62,796 nt of DNA from contig JXTW01000010.1 in the NCBI GenBank assembly GCA_004368235.1, positions 1 through 62,796 on the forward strand, read 5' to 3'. The position numbers and the translations under genes were made by a program. The notes beneath the pieces were generated by a model, which was not told the origin of the DNA, searched no databases, and worked only from the letters and a program-made list of their open reading frames with translations. Below are positions 35,441 through 43,506 of this stretch, piece by piece (within the stretch, counting starts at the first letter, position 1; each line of letters begins with the position of its first letter). Source of the DNA: Helicobacter anseris. GTDB lineage: Bacteria > Campylobacterota > Campylobacteria > Campylobacterales > Helicobacteraceae.

Positions 35441-36766
35441 CTAGCGGAATCTAAAGAGTATCATTCCTGCAAATGCTTTATCTTTATAAAATTCTGCACG
35501 ATAGATTTTCCCTTTTTTATCAATAGAAAAATGTGGGATACAGGATTTGAGCGTGATTTTTATTTCACTTTCATTTGGTTCTTTTGAGTTATCATTTGGT
35601 TTGACAAAACCAATGACATTTACTCGATAACCACTTTTTAGCTCTGTAATTTTAAAACTATTTTTTACATCAATAATACTCCCTATTTTTGCTTCCATTT
35701 TAGTATTATCTACTTCTATTTTTATGGAATCTAAATTATTATCAAAATCCATAAATTGAGGCTTTAAGCGTGTCATAAGCTTATTACCATATTTAAGATA
35801 GATTTGATTATTTTTTGGCAATAAACCAACAATATAGGCAGGACTATCTAGCTTAATTTTAAAAATATCACCTTTAGGTAGAGGAAAGTAGTTTAGCTCT
35901 TCGCGTAGACCATAAAGAGGCAGGGTAATCATATTTGCTATTGTGACTTTTAGTGTTTGATCATTGATTAAATAATATAAACGTGTTGGGGTAAGTTTGA
36001 AATCACGTTCAAATTTAATACCAAGTTGTGTCAAAAGCCCTTCTAGAGCTAGCAAGTGATAATAAACACGTAGCTCTAGACTTAAACTTTTTGAAGCTTC
36101 ATTAGCAAAAGCACTTTTTTGATGGCGAATAGCAAAATATGTGAGAGCTTTCTCCATTTCTATATCGCCTTTTGAGGTTTGTGTATCGCGTTTATGATAG
36201 GTATGAGATGGATTGATTAGATTAGCATTAATGTGCTCTATCATTTTATTTGTAATTTCACCCAGATTAGGAAAACTACTTCCATGCAAATATTCTTGAT
36301 CAATAATGCAGCAAGCGCCCCAACGATTTGGATTCATTTCTTTATTGATATAGGTTGGTCGATAAAAACCACTCCCATCATGCAGATGTAAAATAGCATG
36401 AATTTGAGGATTTGTAATAAGGGATTTGATTTTTTGTATGAGGGGGAATTCAGGATCGTTTTCCTCAAGATTAGCAAATTTCCTATTCATATCATCATAG
36501 ATTCCACGATGGTTTAATAGCATAGAGTGGCGATTAAGGACAGGCACTACCCATACATTTCCTTGTGTGATTTTATAATGCATTAAAAAAATATTAGTTG
36601 CATTAAAGCCACCTGGCTCATCACCCTGTATACCACCCATCAAAAGTAAACCTGGTTCATCAGTTTGAGACATTTTGATGACTTCAAAGTCTAGGGCAGG
36701 GATTTGGGCTAGAGTGATTTGATGCAAGGATATTAATCCAATTAAAAATGCGATGAAATATTTCAC
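35441..36766 (-). CDS. csd4: Peptidoglycan DL-carboxypeptidase, cell-shape determinant (Csd4/Pgp1)
   Basis: Trims muropeptide tripeptides to dipeptides, which is needed for helical cell shape in Helicobacter and Campylobacter. The 441-residue protein has a signal peptide (FLIGLISLHQITLA) and an M14-like zinc site with Gln47 and Glu50 in GGIQGDEPGG and His129 in ILHLHDGSG. A Gln in place of the usual first His is the known Csd4 feature. C-terminal beta domains follow. The GTG at 36766 is preferred over the ATG at 36772 because AAGG abuts the ATG but is six bases from the GTG. Confidence 0.9.
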   Translation of the reverse strand: MKYFIAFLIGLISLHQITLAQIPALDFEVIKMSQTDEPGLLLMGGIQGDEPGGFNATNIFLMHYKITQGNVWVVPVLNRHSMLLNHRGIYDDMNRKFANLEENDPEFPLIQKIKSLITNPQIHAILHLHDGSGFYRPTYINKEMNPNRWGACCIIDQEYLHGSSFPNLGEITNKMIEHINANLINPSHTYHKRDTQTSKGDIEMEKALTYFAIRHQKSAFANEASKSLSLELRVYYHLLALEGLLTQLGIKFERDFKLTPTRLYYLINDQTLKVTIANMITLPLYGLREELNYFPLPKGDIFKIKLDSPAYIVGLLPKNNQIYLKYGNKLMTRLKPQFMDFDNNLDSIKIEVDNTKMEAKIGSIIDVKNSFKITELKSGYRVNVIGFVKPNDNSKEPNESEIKITLKSCIPHFSIDKKGKIYRAEFYKDKAFAGMILFRFR

Positions 36767-36795
36767 AATCATCCTTATAAGTACTCTTAGTCAAG

Positions 36796-36801
36796 ATTAT
36801 A
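36796..36801 (-). promoter_or_regulatory. Probable -10 element of csd4
   Basis: TATAAT on the minus strand (context TTTTAGCTATAATCTTG) lies 29 bases before the csd4 start, back to back with the sigma-54 site that reads rightward. Confidence 0.55.
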
Positions 36802-36821
36802 GCTAAAATTGGCAAAAGCTC

Positions 36822-36840
36822 TATGGAATAATAAATGCTT
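36822..36840 (+). promoter_or_regulatory. Sigma-54 promoter of the FliS co-chaperone gene
   Basis: TATGGAATAATAAATGCTT has GG at 36825-36826 and GC at 36837-36838, exactly ten bases apart. It closely follows the Campylobacterota consensus TTGGAA-N-TTGCTT. The predicted start near 36850 gives a leader of about 25 bases with AAAGGA before the ATG at 36874. FlgR, encoded at 24631, is the expected activator. Confidence 0.75.
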
Positions 36841-36873
36841 ATAGTTAAGTGAGAAAATGTAAAGGACAGGATA

Positions 36874-37416
36874 ATGATAGACAAGGATTTGTTAGCAACA
36901 TTAAAAAAACATATACAAGATATTGATGGTACAGATTTTAAAGTTCCTAGTAAGATCGGCAATAGAATAGTTAGTTTTGGTGAAGATATGAAAAGTGCCA
37001 ATGAATTTATCGGAGCATTGCAAGTATTGTCTATTGCTTTAAAAAAGTGTATAAATAAAATCCTTTTAATAGAGGATAGTATGCAAAATATGAGTACTTT
37101 AAAAGAAAGCACAGTACTCTATATTAGAGAAATTATTACAAATTGTAGTTTTATGGGAAATGCACTTTTTGATGCCAATTTTTGTATCAAGCTTGATTCA
37201 GATAGTCTAGAATTTAGTATTTCTACACCAGAGAGCTTTTTAAAAGAATATGATTTTGAAAGTATTATGGCATATTTTGAAGATAAGCAAGAAGAAATAA
37301 AACAGAAACTAGCTTTGATATCTGGAAAAATTTCAGGGGATTTAGCAATAGATTCTGATTTACAAGGTCCTTATACACATAAAATGGAAATGGCTTTTAC
37401 TAGAACAAAAATGTAA
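36874..37416 (+). CDS. FliS co-chaperone homologue (HP1076-type)
   Basis: A 180-residue acidic soluble protein. A helical first half (residues 1-85, with LQVLSIALKKCINKILLIED) is followed by a beta-containing segment (SFMGNALFDANFCIKLDSDS) and another helix. Length, layout and position beside csd4 match H. pylori HP1076, which binds the flagellin chaperone FliS and stabilises it. The assignment rests mainly on gene order and promoter class, since HP1076 has weak motifs. It is preceded by a sigma-54 site and ends within a 17-bp inverted repeat shared with argS. Confidence 0.8.
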   Translation: MIDKDLLATLKKHIQDIDGTDFKVPSKIGNRIVSFGEDMKSANEFIGALQVLSIALKKCINKILLIEDSMQNMSTLKESTVLYIREIITNCSFMGNALFDANFCIKLDSDSLEFSISTPESFLKEYDFESIMAYFEDKQEEIKQKLALISGKISGDLAIDSDLQGPYTHKMEMAFTRTKM

Positions 37417-37434
37417 TTTACATTTTTGTTCTAG
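37400..37434. terminator. Perfect 17-bp inverted repeat joining two convergent genes
   Basis: The left arm, CTAGAACAAAAATGTAA (37400-37416), and its exact reverse complement (37418-37434) are separated by one base at 37417. The arms carry the stop codons of the co-chaperone gene and of argS. It probably acts as a bidirectional terminator for the convergent pair, with T5 tracts inside the arms but no clean T-run outside. Confidence 0.65.
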
Positions 37435-39019
37435 CTTGGATACCAAGTAGGTTAAGACCAAGTGTTATAGAGTGACTAACTACTCGCATAATTTTTAAAA
37501 GTTCAGCTTCATTGGGGGTATCAAGAATTTTATGTGCATTATAAAACTTATGGAATCCAGCACTTAGTTCCTTGAGGTAATCACACAACTTTTGTAGAGC
37601 ACGCTCGTTGAATGCACTCTCAATAACATAATCTAGTTGCATAGCCAGAAATAGCAAATCTAGAGCATCTTTATTTAAGGTTAGATCTAATCTCTCTAAG
37701 CAAGAGATATGATCGCTTTGCTTAGATTTAGAAAGTAGAGTATGGATTCTAGAATTAGCATAATTGATATAGAAAATAGGATTGCTAGAATCTTGTTTTT
37801 CAAGATCACTAGTATCAAATTCAAGCATACTATCTAGCCGCCTTGATAAGAATATAAAACGTAGCGCATCTATACCGATATCATCAACTACATCCCTAAG
37901 TAAAATAAAATTCCCTGCTCTTTTGCTCATTTTATAGGGTTCTCCATTTTTAAGTAGACTAACCATTTGAGCTAGGATGACTTCTAAATGCTTGGAATCA
38001 TAGCCTAAATGTTCTATAGAAGCTTTGATGCGTTGAATATAACCATGATGGTCTGCACCCCAAATATTAATGTAGTGTTCAAAGTTTCGTTGAAATTTTT
38101 GATAATGATAAATGATATCCCCAGCTAAATATGTAGGCTCCCCATTCTCGCGTATAATCACACGATCCTTTTCATCACCAAATTCTTGAGATTTAAGCCA
38201 TATTTTTCCATCTTTTTCATAAATAGCATTTCTATTTTTTAGCATATCTAGTGTTTTATTCCATTGACTATATAAATCTTTTTCACTTATAAAACTATCA
38301 AATGTAATGCCTATGCTTTTTAGATTGTCTTTAATTTCTTCAAGCATTAAATCTTTTCCATAATCACTAAGCTTGTCAACTTCATTATTATGAAAGATTT
38401 CTGGACCAAATTTTTCCATAGCACTTTTGGCTATATCAATAATGTATTCACCTTTATAATATTGTTCAGGATATTCCACTTCTTCATTGAGCAAATATTC
38501 TTTACCAGCTAAAAGGATGGATAGACCTAAGGTTTGAATCTGGCTACCAGCATCATTGATGTAGTATTCTGTGGTAATATCATATCCAAGATAGCGTCCA
38601 AGACGCATTAGAGTATCGCCAAAGATAGCACCTCTAGCATGTCCGATATGAAGTGGCCCAGTCGGATTAGCACTTACATATTCAAGTAAAATTTTAGAAT
38701 CTTTTAATGAGCAAACTCTTAAATTGGATTCTAAGGATTTGTTTAAAAAAGTATCGGCTTGTAAATCCAGAAAATGTGGACTTAGTGTAAGATTGATATA
38801 ACCATTTATATTCTCTACTTTGCTGAATATCTCAAGATTTTCTAGTTTTGGAATTATTTGCTTAGCAATCTCTAAGGGATTTTTTTTAAGAGTTTTAGCT
38901 AGCTGGAGAGCAATAGGTGTAGCAAAGTGACCAAAATCTCTATTTTTTGGAGTTTCAAGGATAAGATCCTCTACCTCAAGTATATTTTGAAGTAGAGATT
39001 TGATGCGTTTTCGCATCAA
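37418..39019 (-). CDS. argS: Arginyl-tRNA synthetase
   Basis: Class I aminoacyl-tRNA synthetase, 533 residues. It has the N-terminal tRNA-contact domain, the HIGH motif within [14 protein letters not shown], a KMSK-type motif KMSKRAGNF, and a C-terminal helical anticodon-binding DALR domain ending [14 protein letters not shown]. The start overlaps tatA by four bases. The last codons form one arm of a perfect inverted repeat with the opposite gene. Confidence 0.98.
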   Translation of the reverse strand: MMRKRIKSLLQNILEVEDLILETPKNRDFGHFATPIALQLAKTLKKNPLEIAKQIIPKLENLEIFSKVENINGYINLTLSPHFLDLQADTFLNKSLESNLRVCSLKDSKILLEYVSANPTGPLHIGHARGAIFGDTLMRLGRYLGYDITTEYYINDAGSQIQTLGLSILLAGKEYLLNEEVEYPEQYYKGEYIIDIAKSAMEKFGPEIFHNNEVDKLSDYGKDLMLEEIKDNLKSIGITFDSFISEKDLYSQWNKTLDMLKNRNAIYEKDGKIWLKSQEFGDEKDRVIIRENGEPTYLAGDIIYHYQKFQRNFEHYINIWGADHHGYIQRIKASIEHLGYDSKHLEVILAQMVSLLKNGEPYKMSKRAGNFILLRDVVDDIGIDALRFIFLSRRLDSMLEFDTSDLEKQDSSNPIFYINYANSRIHTLLSKSKQSDHISCLERLDLTLNKDALDLLFLAMQLDYVIESAFNERALQKLCDYLKELSAGFHKFYNAHKILDTPNEAELLKIMRVVSHSITLGLNLLGIQARTKM

Positions 39020-39360
39020 GATTCCTTTGTTTTTCTAGTTCTAGTTGTTTTTGCCGTAGTTGCTTTAGCAGTTTTAGTAGTTTTTTCTGTTTTATTTGGC
39101 GCTTTTAGAGTAGATTTTTTGGTTGTTTTAGGTTTTGCTGTAGTTGTCTTAGTAGTTTTAGGTTTTTTTGGTGCTGTTACTGACTTTGTGGATTCTGGTA
39201 ATTCTTCAATATCTTCATCATCCTCTCGTACAGCTTTTTTAAAGTTTTTGATTCCACTACCTAGTCCTTTAGCAAGTTCAGGAATACGTTTTGCTCCAAA
39301 TAAAAGCACAATAACTAGTAAAACGATGACCCAATGCCAAATGCTTCCAAATCCGCCCAT
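39016..39360 (-). CDS. tatA: Twin-arginine translocase subunit TatA with long Lys/Thr tail
   Basis: Pore-forming subunit of the Tat system that exports folded proteins. The first 45 residues are typical: a short N-terminus, one transmembrane helix ([13 protein letters not shown]), [14 protein letters not shown] hinge and amphipathic helix (Phe21-Gly22). An acidic patch (EDDEDIEE) follows. The last 54 residues contain 16 Lys and 19 Thr with Pro and Ala, resembling a histone-H1-like tail; most TatA proteins end near 60-90 residues. It lies between gmk and argS, as in H. pylori. Confidence 0.94.
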   Translation of the reverse strand: MGGFGSIWHWVIVLLVIVLLFGAKRIPELAKGLGSGIKNFKKAVREDDEDIEELPESTKSVTAPKKPKTTKTTTAKPKTTKKSTLKAPNKTEKTTKTAKATTAKTTRTRKTKES

Positions 39361-39416
39361 ATTGATAATCCTTTGTTTAAAATTTAAATGCCGATTATAG
39401 CTAAAAAAGCCAAATC

Positions 39417-40028
39417 TTATAAGGTTTTCCAGCTCTTGAATATCTCCTCTGGATCAAAAGCAGCACACTCTAAACTTTTGACAATGCTTAGAATCTGTTC
39501 TTTAGAATTTTGGATATGATGATTGATTATTAGATAGTCAAATTCATCAATATGACGCATTTCTTCATAAGCATGCTTTAATCGAGCATCTATAATCTCT
39601 TTGGTATCGCTAGCACGTGCATTTAGGCGTTCTTGTAGTATTGCATCATTTGGGGTAGTGATAAAAATGGATTTGGCATTAGGGTAGTGCAGTTTGATAT
39701 TTTTATGTCCTTGTATATCAACATCAAATAAAACGAGTTTGCCTGATTTTAGAGCCTTTTCTACGAGATCTTTAGAGGTACCATAATAATTATTATGCAC
39801 TTTAGCCCATTCTAAAAATAGATTTTTTTTGATTCCATCTTCAAATTCTTGTTGATTGCAAAAATAATACTCTCTACCATGTTGTTCACCTTTTCGTGGT
39901 TGACGGGTTGTTGTTGAAATTGAGAAATAGAGGTCAGGAATATGTTCTTTTAAGGTTGCATATAGTGTCGATTTTCCGCTACCACTAGGTCCAGATAGAA
40001 TTAATATCTTTTGTCTATTCTTTAACAT
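39417..40028 (-). CDS. gmk: Guanylate kinase
   Basis: Phosphorylates GMP to GDP. The product of about 203 residues has the P-loop [12 protein letters not shown], the GMP-binding [12 protein letters not shown] and YYF segment, [10 protein letters not shown], and a late IINH motif, all typical. The start at 40028 ([10 protein letters not shown]) is chosen because it places the P-loop near residue 12, as in other guanylate kinases. An upstream ATG at 40058 would extend it ten residues into the neighbour. Neither start has a strong Shine-Dalgarno. Confidence 0.95.
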   Translation of the reverse strand: MLKNRQKILILSGPSGSGKSTLYATLKEHIPDLYFSISTTTRQPRKGEQHGREYYFCNQQEFEDGIKKNLFLEWAKVHNNYYGTSKDLVEKALKSGKLVLFDVDIQGHKNIKLHYPNAKSIFITTPNDAILQERLNARASDTKEIIDARLKHAYEEMRHIDEFDYLIINHHIQNSKEQILSIVKSLECAAFDPEEIFKSWKTL

Positions 40029-41643
40029 GTTTAGCCAATTGTATATGGATTTTTGCATTTTTTAAAAGTTCTTTTAACTGCTCTTTTGATGTTGTATTAA
40101 TAAGCTCTATGAACTCTTCGCCACTGCAGTTTAAAATGTTATCATTATGGTTTTGAGGTAGGCGAGAAGTTGGTAGGTTAAGTGCTTCAATAATATCTTC
40201 TTCTTCTAATTCTAACTCTTCTATATCGCTATTAATTTTTTCAAAAGGTTGCTCAAATTCTGCTAAATGTTCATCTAGTGGCATGGGCTGGTTAGACTCA
40301 CTTTCTTCAGATTGCAATGCTTTTGTATTCTCTAGGTTAAAGTCTAAAAAATCATCTTGTAATATTTCCTTGATGCCATCAAATTCAGAATCTATTATCT
40401 CTTTGTTATGGGATGTTTCTGGTTGTGTTGAATTATCCTTATATATCCCAGGGTGCATTGTCTCTAAGAGGTGTTTGACTTCATCTATTTCTGAAGAGTT
40501 AAGGATGCTTTGTTTATTTTCATTGTTTTGATAAATGTTATTAGCATTCTCATTTTCTTTTAGCTCTTGAGTTAATTCTTTGATAGATTTGGCATTATCT
40601 ATAGCATCAAGCGCATTGATTTCTCGATCATTTTGTATTTCTTGCAGTTCTTCTAGGGTGCTAAGATCTTGTTCTTTATTCTTGGTGTCAAAAAGATCAT
40701 CAAAATCTGACAGATTTATATGATGAGAAAGACTCTTTTTATCTAGCTCTGCTACCTTTAAGGCTAGATGATCATTTTTTAAGATTTTATCTGAATACAT
40801 GGGTTCAGGAATTTCAAGTAAGGCGGGATCAAAATCTACTTCTACCACTTTTTCTGATTGGTCTATTTTTGATGGAATATCTTTTTCCTCTTGATTGAGT
40901 ATATCTTTATTTGTTGATTGTGTTATATTTTCTATATTATTTAGATTAGGCTCGGTTGTACTTATATCCTCTATATTGTTAGAATCATTATTAGAAACTT
41001 CTTGATTATCATAAGTATCATAGGAGTGCAAGAAGTTATTTTGAGTATTTTGCAGAGTATCAAAATGATCTAATAGATTTTCAGTATTACTATTTGGTTC
41101 TTTTTGTAGATCGTTGTGTATGTCTAGGTGATTGTTATCATCAGATAGAGAAAAATCTACTAAGGTATCAATTTCTTTTGGATCTTCCATAGGGGCTTGT
41201 ATAATATCTTTATCTTGTAAAATTGCATCTAAATTTAAATCTTCATCATCTTCAGATTTAAGCAAATCAGACCCAAAAAGTTTTTCTGGAGAGTTGCTTG
41301 ATAGCACAGATGCTTCTTCCTTTGGAATTTGAGGTTTAAGATAATCTACTATTTCTGTGGGTAAAAATGGTTTTCTAATATAATGGTCAAAACCCTTGAT
41401 CGGAGTAGCATTTTTTTTGTATAAAAGTACCTTTGGATAGGGTAATTCTGGGATTCCGGATATATTTGCTATGCTATCATCAAAAAAGGTAAATATATTA
41501 TATGATTCATTTTCATTAATAAATGATGGATCGAAATTTTCAAATACAGCAAGAGGAATTTCTACAACCTTTATGCTATTTTCAATAATTTTGATAACTA
41601 AAGGATCTTTACTAAAAAGATAGAGTTTAATAGATTGCCACAT
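40015..41643 (-). CDS. Acidic poly-E-rich protein with degenerate receiver-like N-terminus
   Basis: About 542 residues. Residues 1-105 fold by pattern like a response-regulator receiver (KLYLFSKDP, YNIFTFFDD, KVLLYKKN, then YIRKPFLPTEIVDYL with Lys91-Pro92-Phe93), but the acidic pocket is incomplete. Residues about 110-490 are a long, low-complexity, Asp/Glu/Asn/Ser-rich region. The last 50 residues are helical (CSGEEFIELINTTSKEQLKE). The internal ATG at 41643 is preferred because the longer start at 41682 overlaps the -10 element. H. pylori has a poly-E-rich gene in the same place. Function unknown. Confidence 0.82.
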   Translation of the reverse strand: MWQSIKLYLFSKDPLVIKIIENSIKVVEIPLAVFENFDPSFINENESYNIFTFFDDSIANISGIPELPYPKVLLYKKNATPIKGFDHYIRKPFLPTEIVDYLKPQIPKEEASVLSSNSPEKLFGSDLLKSEDDEDLNLDAILQDKDIIQAPMEDPKEIDTLVDFSLSDDNNHLDIHNDLQKEPNSNTENLLDHFDTLQNTQNNFLHSYDTYDNQEVSNNDSNNIEDISTTEPNLNNIENITQSTNKDILNQEEKDIPSKIDQSEKVVEVDFDPALLEIPEPMYSDKILKNDHLALKVAELDKKSLSHHINLSDFDDLFDTKNKEQDLSTLEELQEIQNDREINALDAIDNAKSIKELTQELKENENANNIYQNNENKQSILNSSEIDEVKHLLETMHPGIYKDNSTQPETSHNKEIIDSEFDGIKEILQDDFLDFNLENTKALQSEESESNQPMPLDEHLAEFEQPFEKINSDIEELELEEEDIIEALNLPTSRLPQNHNDNILNCSGEEFIELINTTSKEQLKELLKNAKIHIQLAKHVKE

Positions 41644-41680
41644 TATTAATACGCACCATTTATTTATGTATTGTGATAGC

Positions 41681-41686
41681 ATTATA
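41681..41686 (-). promoter_or_regulatory. -10 element of the polyE-gmk-tatA-argS operon
   Basis: TATAAT on the minus strand lies 38 bases before the ATG at 41643, giving a leader of about 30 bases. The same bases read on the plus strand (ATTATAAC) could help transcription of nucT in the other direction. Confidence 0.6.
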
Positions 41687-41709
41687 ACAAAATTAATTAA
41701 GGGTGATAA

Positions 41710-42231
41710 ATGCGAATTTTGCTTTTATACTTAATATGTTTATGTAGCATATGGGCAAATACTCAGGAAATATTTTTTATGCCATATGAGAGGGAGACTG
41801 CACTAAAAGCATTAAAAAAAGAATTAATGGGTGCACAGACAGATATTAAAATTAGTATTTACAGCTTTACGAATAAGGAATTGGCAAAAACGCTTCGTGA
41901 TGTCGCAAGAAGGGGAATAAAAATAGAATTGATTTATGATTATGAAAGTAATTATAAAAATCCTCAATCTAGTATTGGTTATTTAGCTGCTTTAAGAAAT
42001 ATCGATGTATGCGTACTTAAGGGGAGAAAGTCTAATCGTGATTATTATGGTATTATGCATCAAAAGCTTGCGATTATTGATGATAAGGTTTTAATTTTAG
42101 GGTCTGCTAATTGGAGTAAAAGCGCATTTCAAAATAACTATGAAGTGCTAATGATTTCTCATAATCAGTTAAATATCAAGAAGGCACTTGAATACTTTAG
42201 TCTGATGAAAAAAGAGTGTATTAAATATTAG
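41710..42231 (+). CDS. nucT: Secreted phospholipase-D-superfamily nuclease (NucT-type)
   Basis: A 173-residue single-HKD nuclease with a signal peptide (ILLLYLICLCSIWA). The catalytic motif is HQKLAIIDDKVLILGSANW, near residues 117-135; such enzymes dimerise to build the active site. In H. pylori the homologue is an outer-membrane-associated nuclease involved in handling external DNA. AGGG lies before the ATG. It is divergent from the poly-E gene and convergent with the tRNA gene. Confidence 0.92.
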   Translation: MRILLLYLICLCSIWANTQEIFFMPYERETALKALKKELMGAQTDIKISIYSFTNKELAKTLRDVARRGIKIELIYDYESNYKNPQSSIGYLAALRNIDVCVLKGRKSNRDYYGIMHQKLAIIDDKVLILGSANWSKSAFQNNYEVLMISHNQLNIKKALEYFSLMKKECIKY

Positions 42232-42247
42232 ATAAATATTTAGTTGA

Positions 42248-42324
42248 TGGTGGACCCTGTAGGATTTGAACCTACGACCAATCGGTTATGAGCCGAGTGC
42301 TCTGACCAGCTGAGCTAAGGGTCC
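42248..42324 (-). tRNA. tRNA-Ile2 (anticodon CAT, lysidine type)
   Basis: A 77-base gene with encoded CCA. The acceptor is GGACCCT/AGGGTCC, the D arm GCTC/GAGC, the anticodon loop CTCATAA, the variable loop TGGTC, and the T arm GTAGG-TTCAAAT-CCTAC. The anticodon CAT could mean Met, but C4:G69 and C5:G68 in the acceptor and the overall likeness to tRNA-Ile2 suggest a TilS substrate reading AUA. Position 27:43 is a C-T mismatch. The 5' 39 bases overlap the 3' end of rodA on the same strand. Confidence 0.88.
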
Positions 42325-43449
42325 TCGTTTCTTAAGGTGCTTTATAGGGTTTGAATTATACTCAAAATCAAACTTAAAGGCAAGAAGATTTTCAAGGATA
42401 CCAAAAAGAATTATAAAGGTTATAAAACTACTACCACCATAGCTTAAGAGAGGAAGGGGGATACCAACAATGGGTGCAAGATTAAGCGTCATAGCGATAT
42501 TAACACTCATATAGACAAAAAGCAAAATAGCAATACCACTTGCTACTACTTGTAAATAATAATCGCGCCTATCTAAAAGACAGAAACTTAAAATATGTAA
42601 AATCAAAACAATATATAAGCCAAAAAGTACAGCTGCTCCTAAAAATCCAAATCTTTCTACATAGTAAGAGAAAATAATATCAGTAATAGGGATGGGGAGG
42701 AAGCCGAGTTTGGTTTGGCTAATATTTTGCTTATCTTTACCAAGCCATCCAGCAGAGCCTATAGCAATGAGAGACTGCTGTACTTGATGGCTAGGTGTAG
42801 TAGCTATGAAATCTTGCACGCGTTTGGCTTGATATTCCCAACGCGTAAGAATATTAGTAGAAAAAATAATAGGAGCTAAGATAACAAAAAGTCCTAGACA
42901 CCAAAGCACAATTTTTCTTTTAATGCCAATAACAAATAAAATACCATAACCCATCAAAAACATAACAATAGCACTACCAAGATCTGGCTGCTTTGCTACT
43001 AAAAATACAGGCAGCATAATATAAAAGCTAAAAACTAATAAATCTTTTAACCCATACCCACCTTTATCAGGTGGATTATGATAGATAAGATTAGCCAGCA
43101 TTAAAATTAGTGTAATTTTCATAGGCTCACTAGGCTGGAAACTCATGCCAGTACCAGGAATAATAATCCAGCGTTGCGCTCCCAATCTTACAGCTCCATA
43201 GAAATCTATAATAAGTAAAAGCAAGATAAAAATCCAATAAAACACTGTAATGGCACGACTAAGTTTTCTAAATGGTATTAAGAAAAATGTAAAAAAAAGT
43301 CCAATACCAATGCAAATATAAATAAGTTGACGAAGTCCCTTATCAGGGTCATAATCATTAACAAGGAAAAAAGAAATAATAATAATAGGCAATACCAATC
43401 CTGGCAGCAAAAAATCAAAATGTGTTAAAATGCGGCGATCAATCATCAT
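42286..43449 (-). CDS. rodA: Rod-shape peptidoglycan glycosyltransferase RodA
   Basis: SEDS-family polymerase of the elongasome, 387 residues with about ten transmembrane helices. Motifs include AQRWIIIPGTGMSFQPSEPM, the conserved AKQPDLGSA, WLGKDKQNISQTKLGFLP, ITDIIFSYYVERFGFLGA, and PIVGIPLPLLSYGGSS. Its frame has no stop before the downstream tRNA gene: the last 13 residues, about GPLAQLVRALGS, are encoded by the tRNA, and the TAA lies in the anticodon loop. The start may be 43449 or the adjacent ATG at 43446. It is divergent from the RluA-family gene. Confidence 0.93.
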   Translation of the reverse strand: MMIDRRILTHFDFLLPGLVLPIIIISFFLVNDYDPDKGLRQLIYICIGIGLFFTFFLIPFRKLSRAITVFYWIFILLLLIIDFYGAVRLGAQRWIIIPGTGMSFQPSEPMKITLILMLANLIYHNPPDKGGYGLKDLLVFSFYIMLPVFLVAKQPDLGSAIVMFLMGYGILFVIGIKRKIVLWCLGLFVILAPIIFSTNILTRWEYQAKRVQDFIATTPSHQVQQSLIAIGSAGWLGKDKQNISQTKLGFLPIPITDIIFSYYVERFGFLGAAVLFGLYIVLILHILSFCLLDRRDYYLQVVASGIAILLFVYMSVNIAMTLNLAPIVGIPLPLLSYGGSSFITFIILFGILENLLAFKFDFEYNSNPIKHLKKRGPLAQLVRALGS

Positions 43450-43506
43450 TTCAAGACCTATTTTAGGATATTCTAATTTAGATAATTTTAGCAGATTTGG
43501 GTTATT

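Noticed and set aside
42226..42246. AAATATT-AGATA-AATATTT hairpin between nucT and the tRNA gene as a terminator
   Set aside because: The stem is seven A-T pairs with no T-run on either side; too weak to call, though it may serve some end-forming role.
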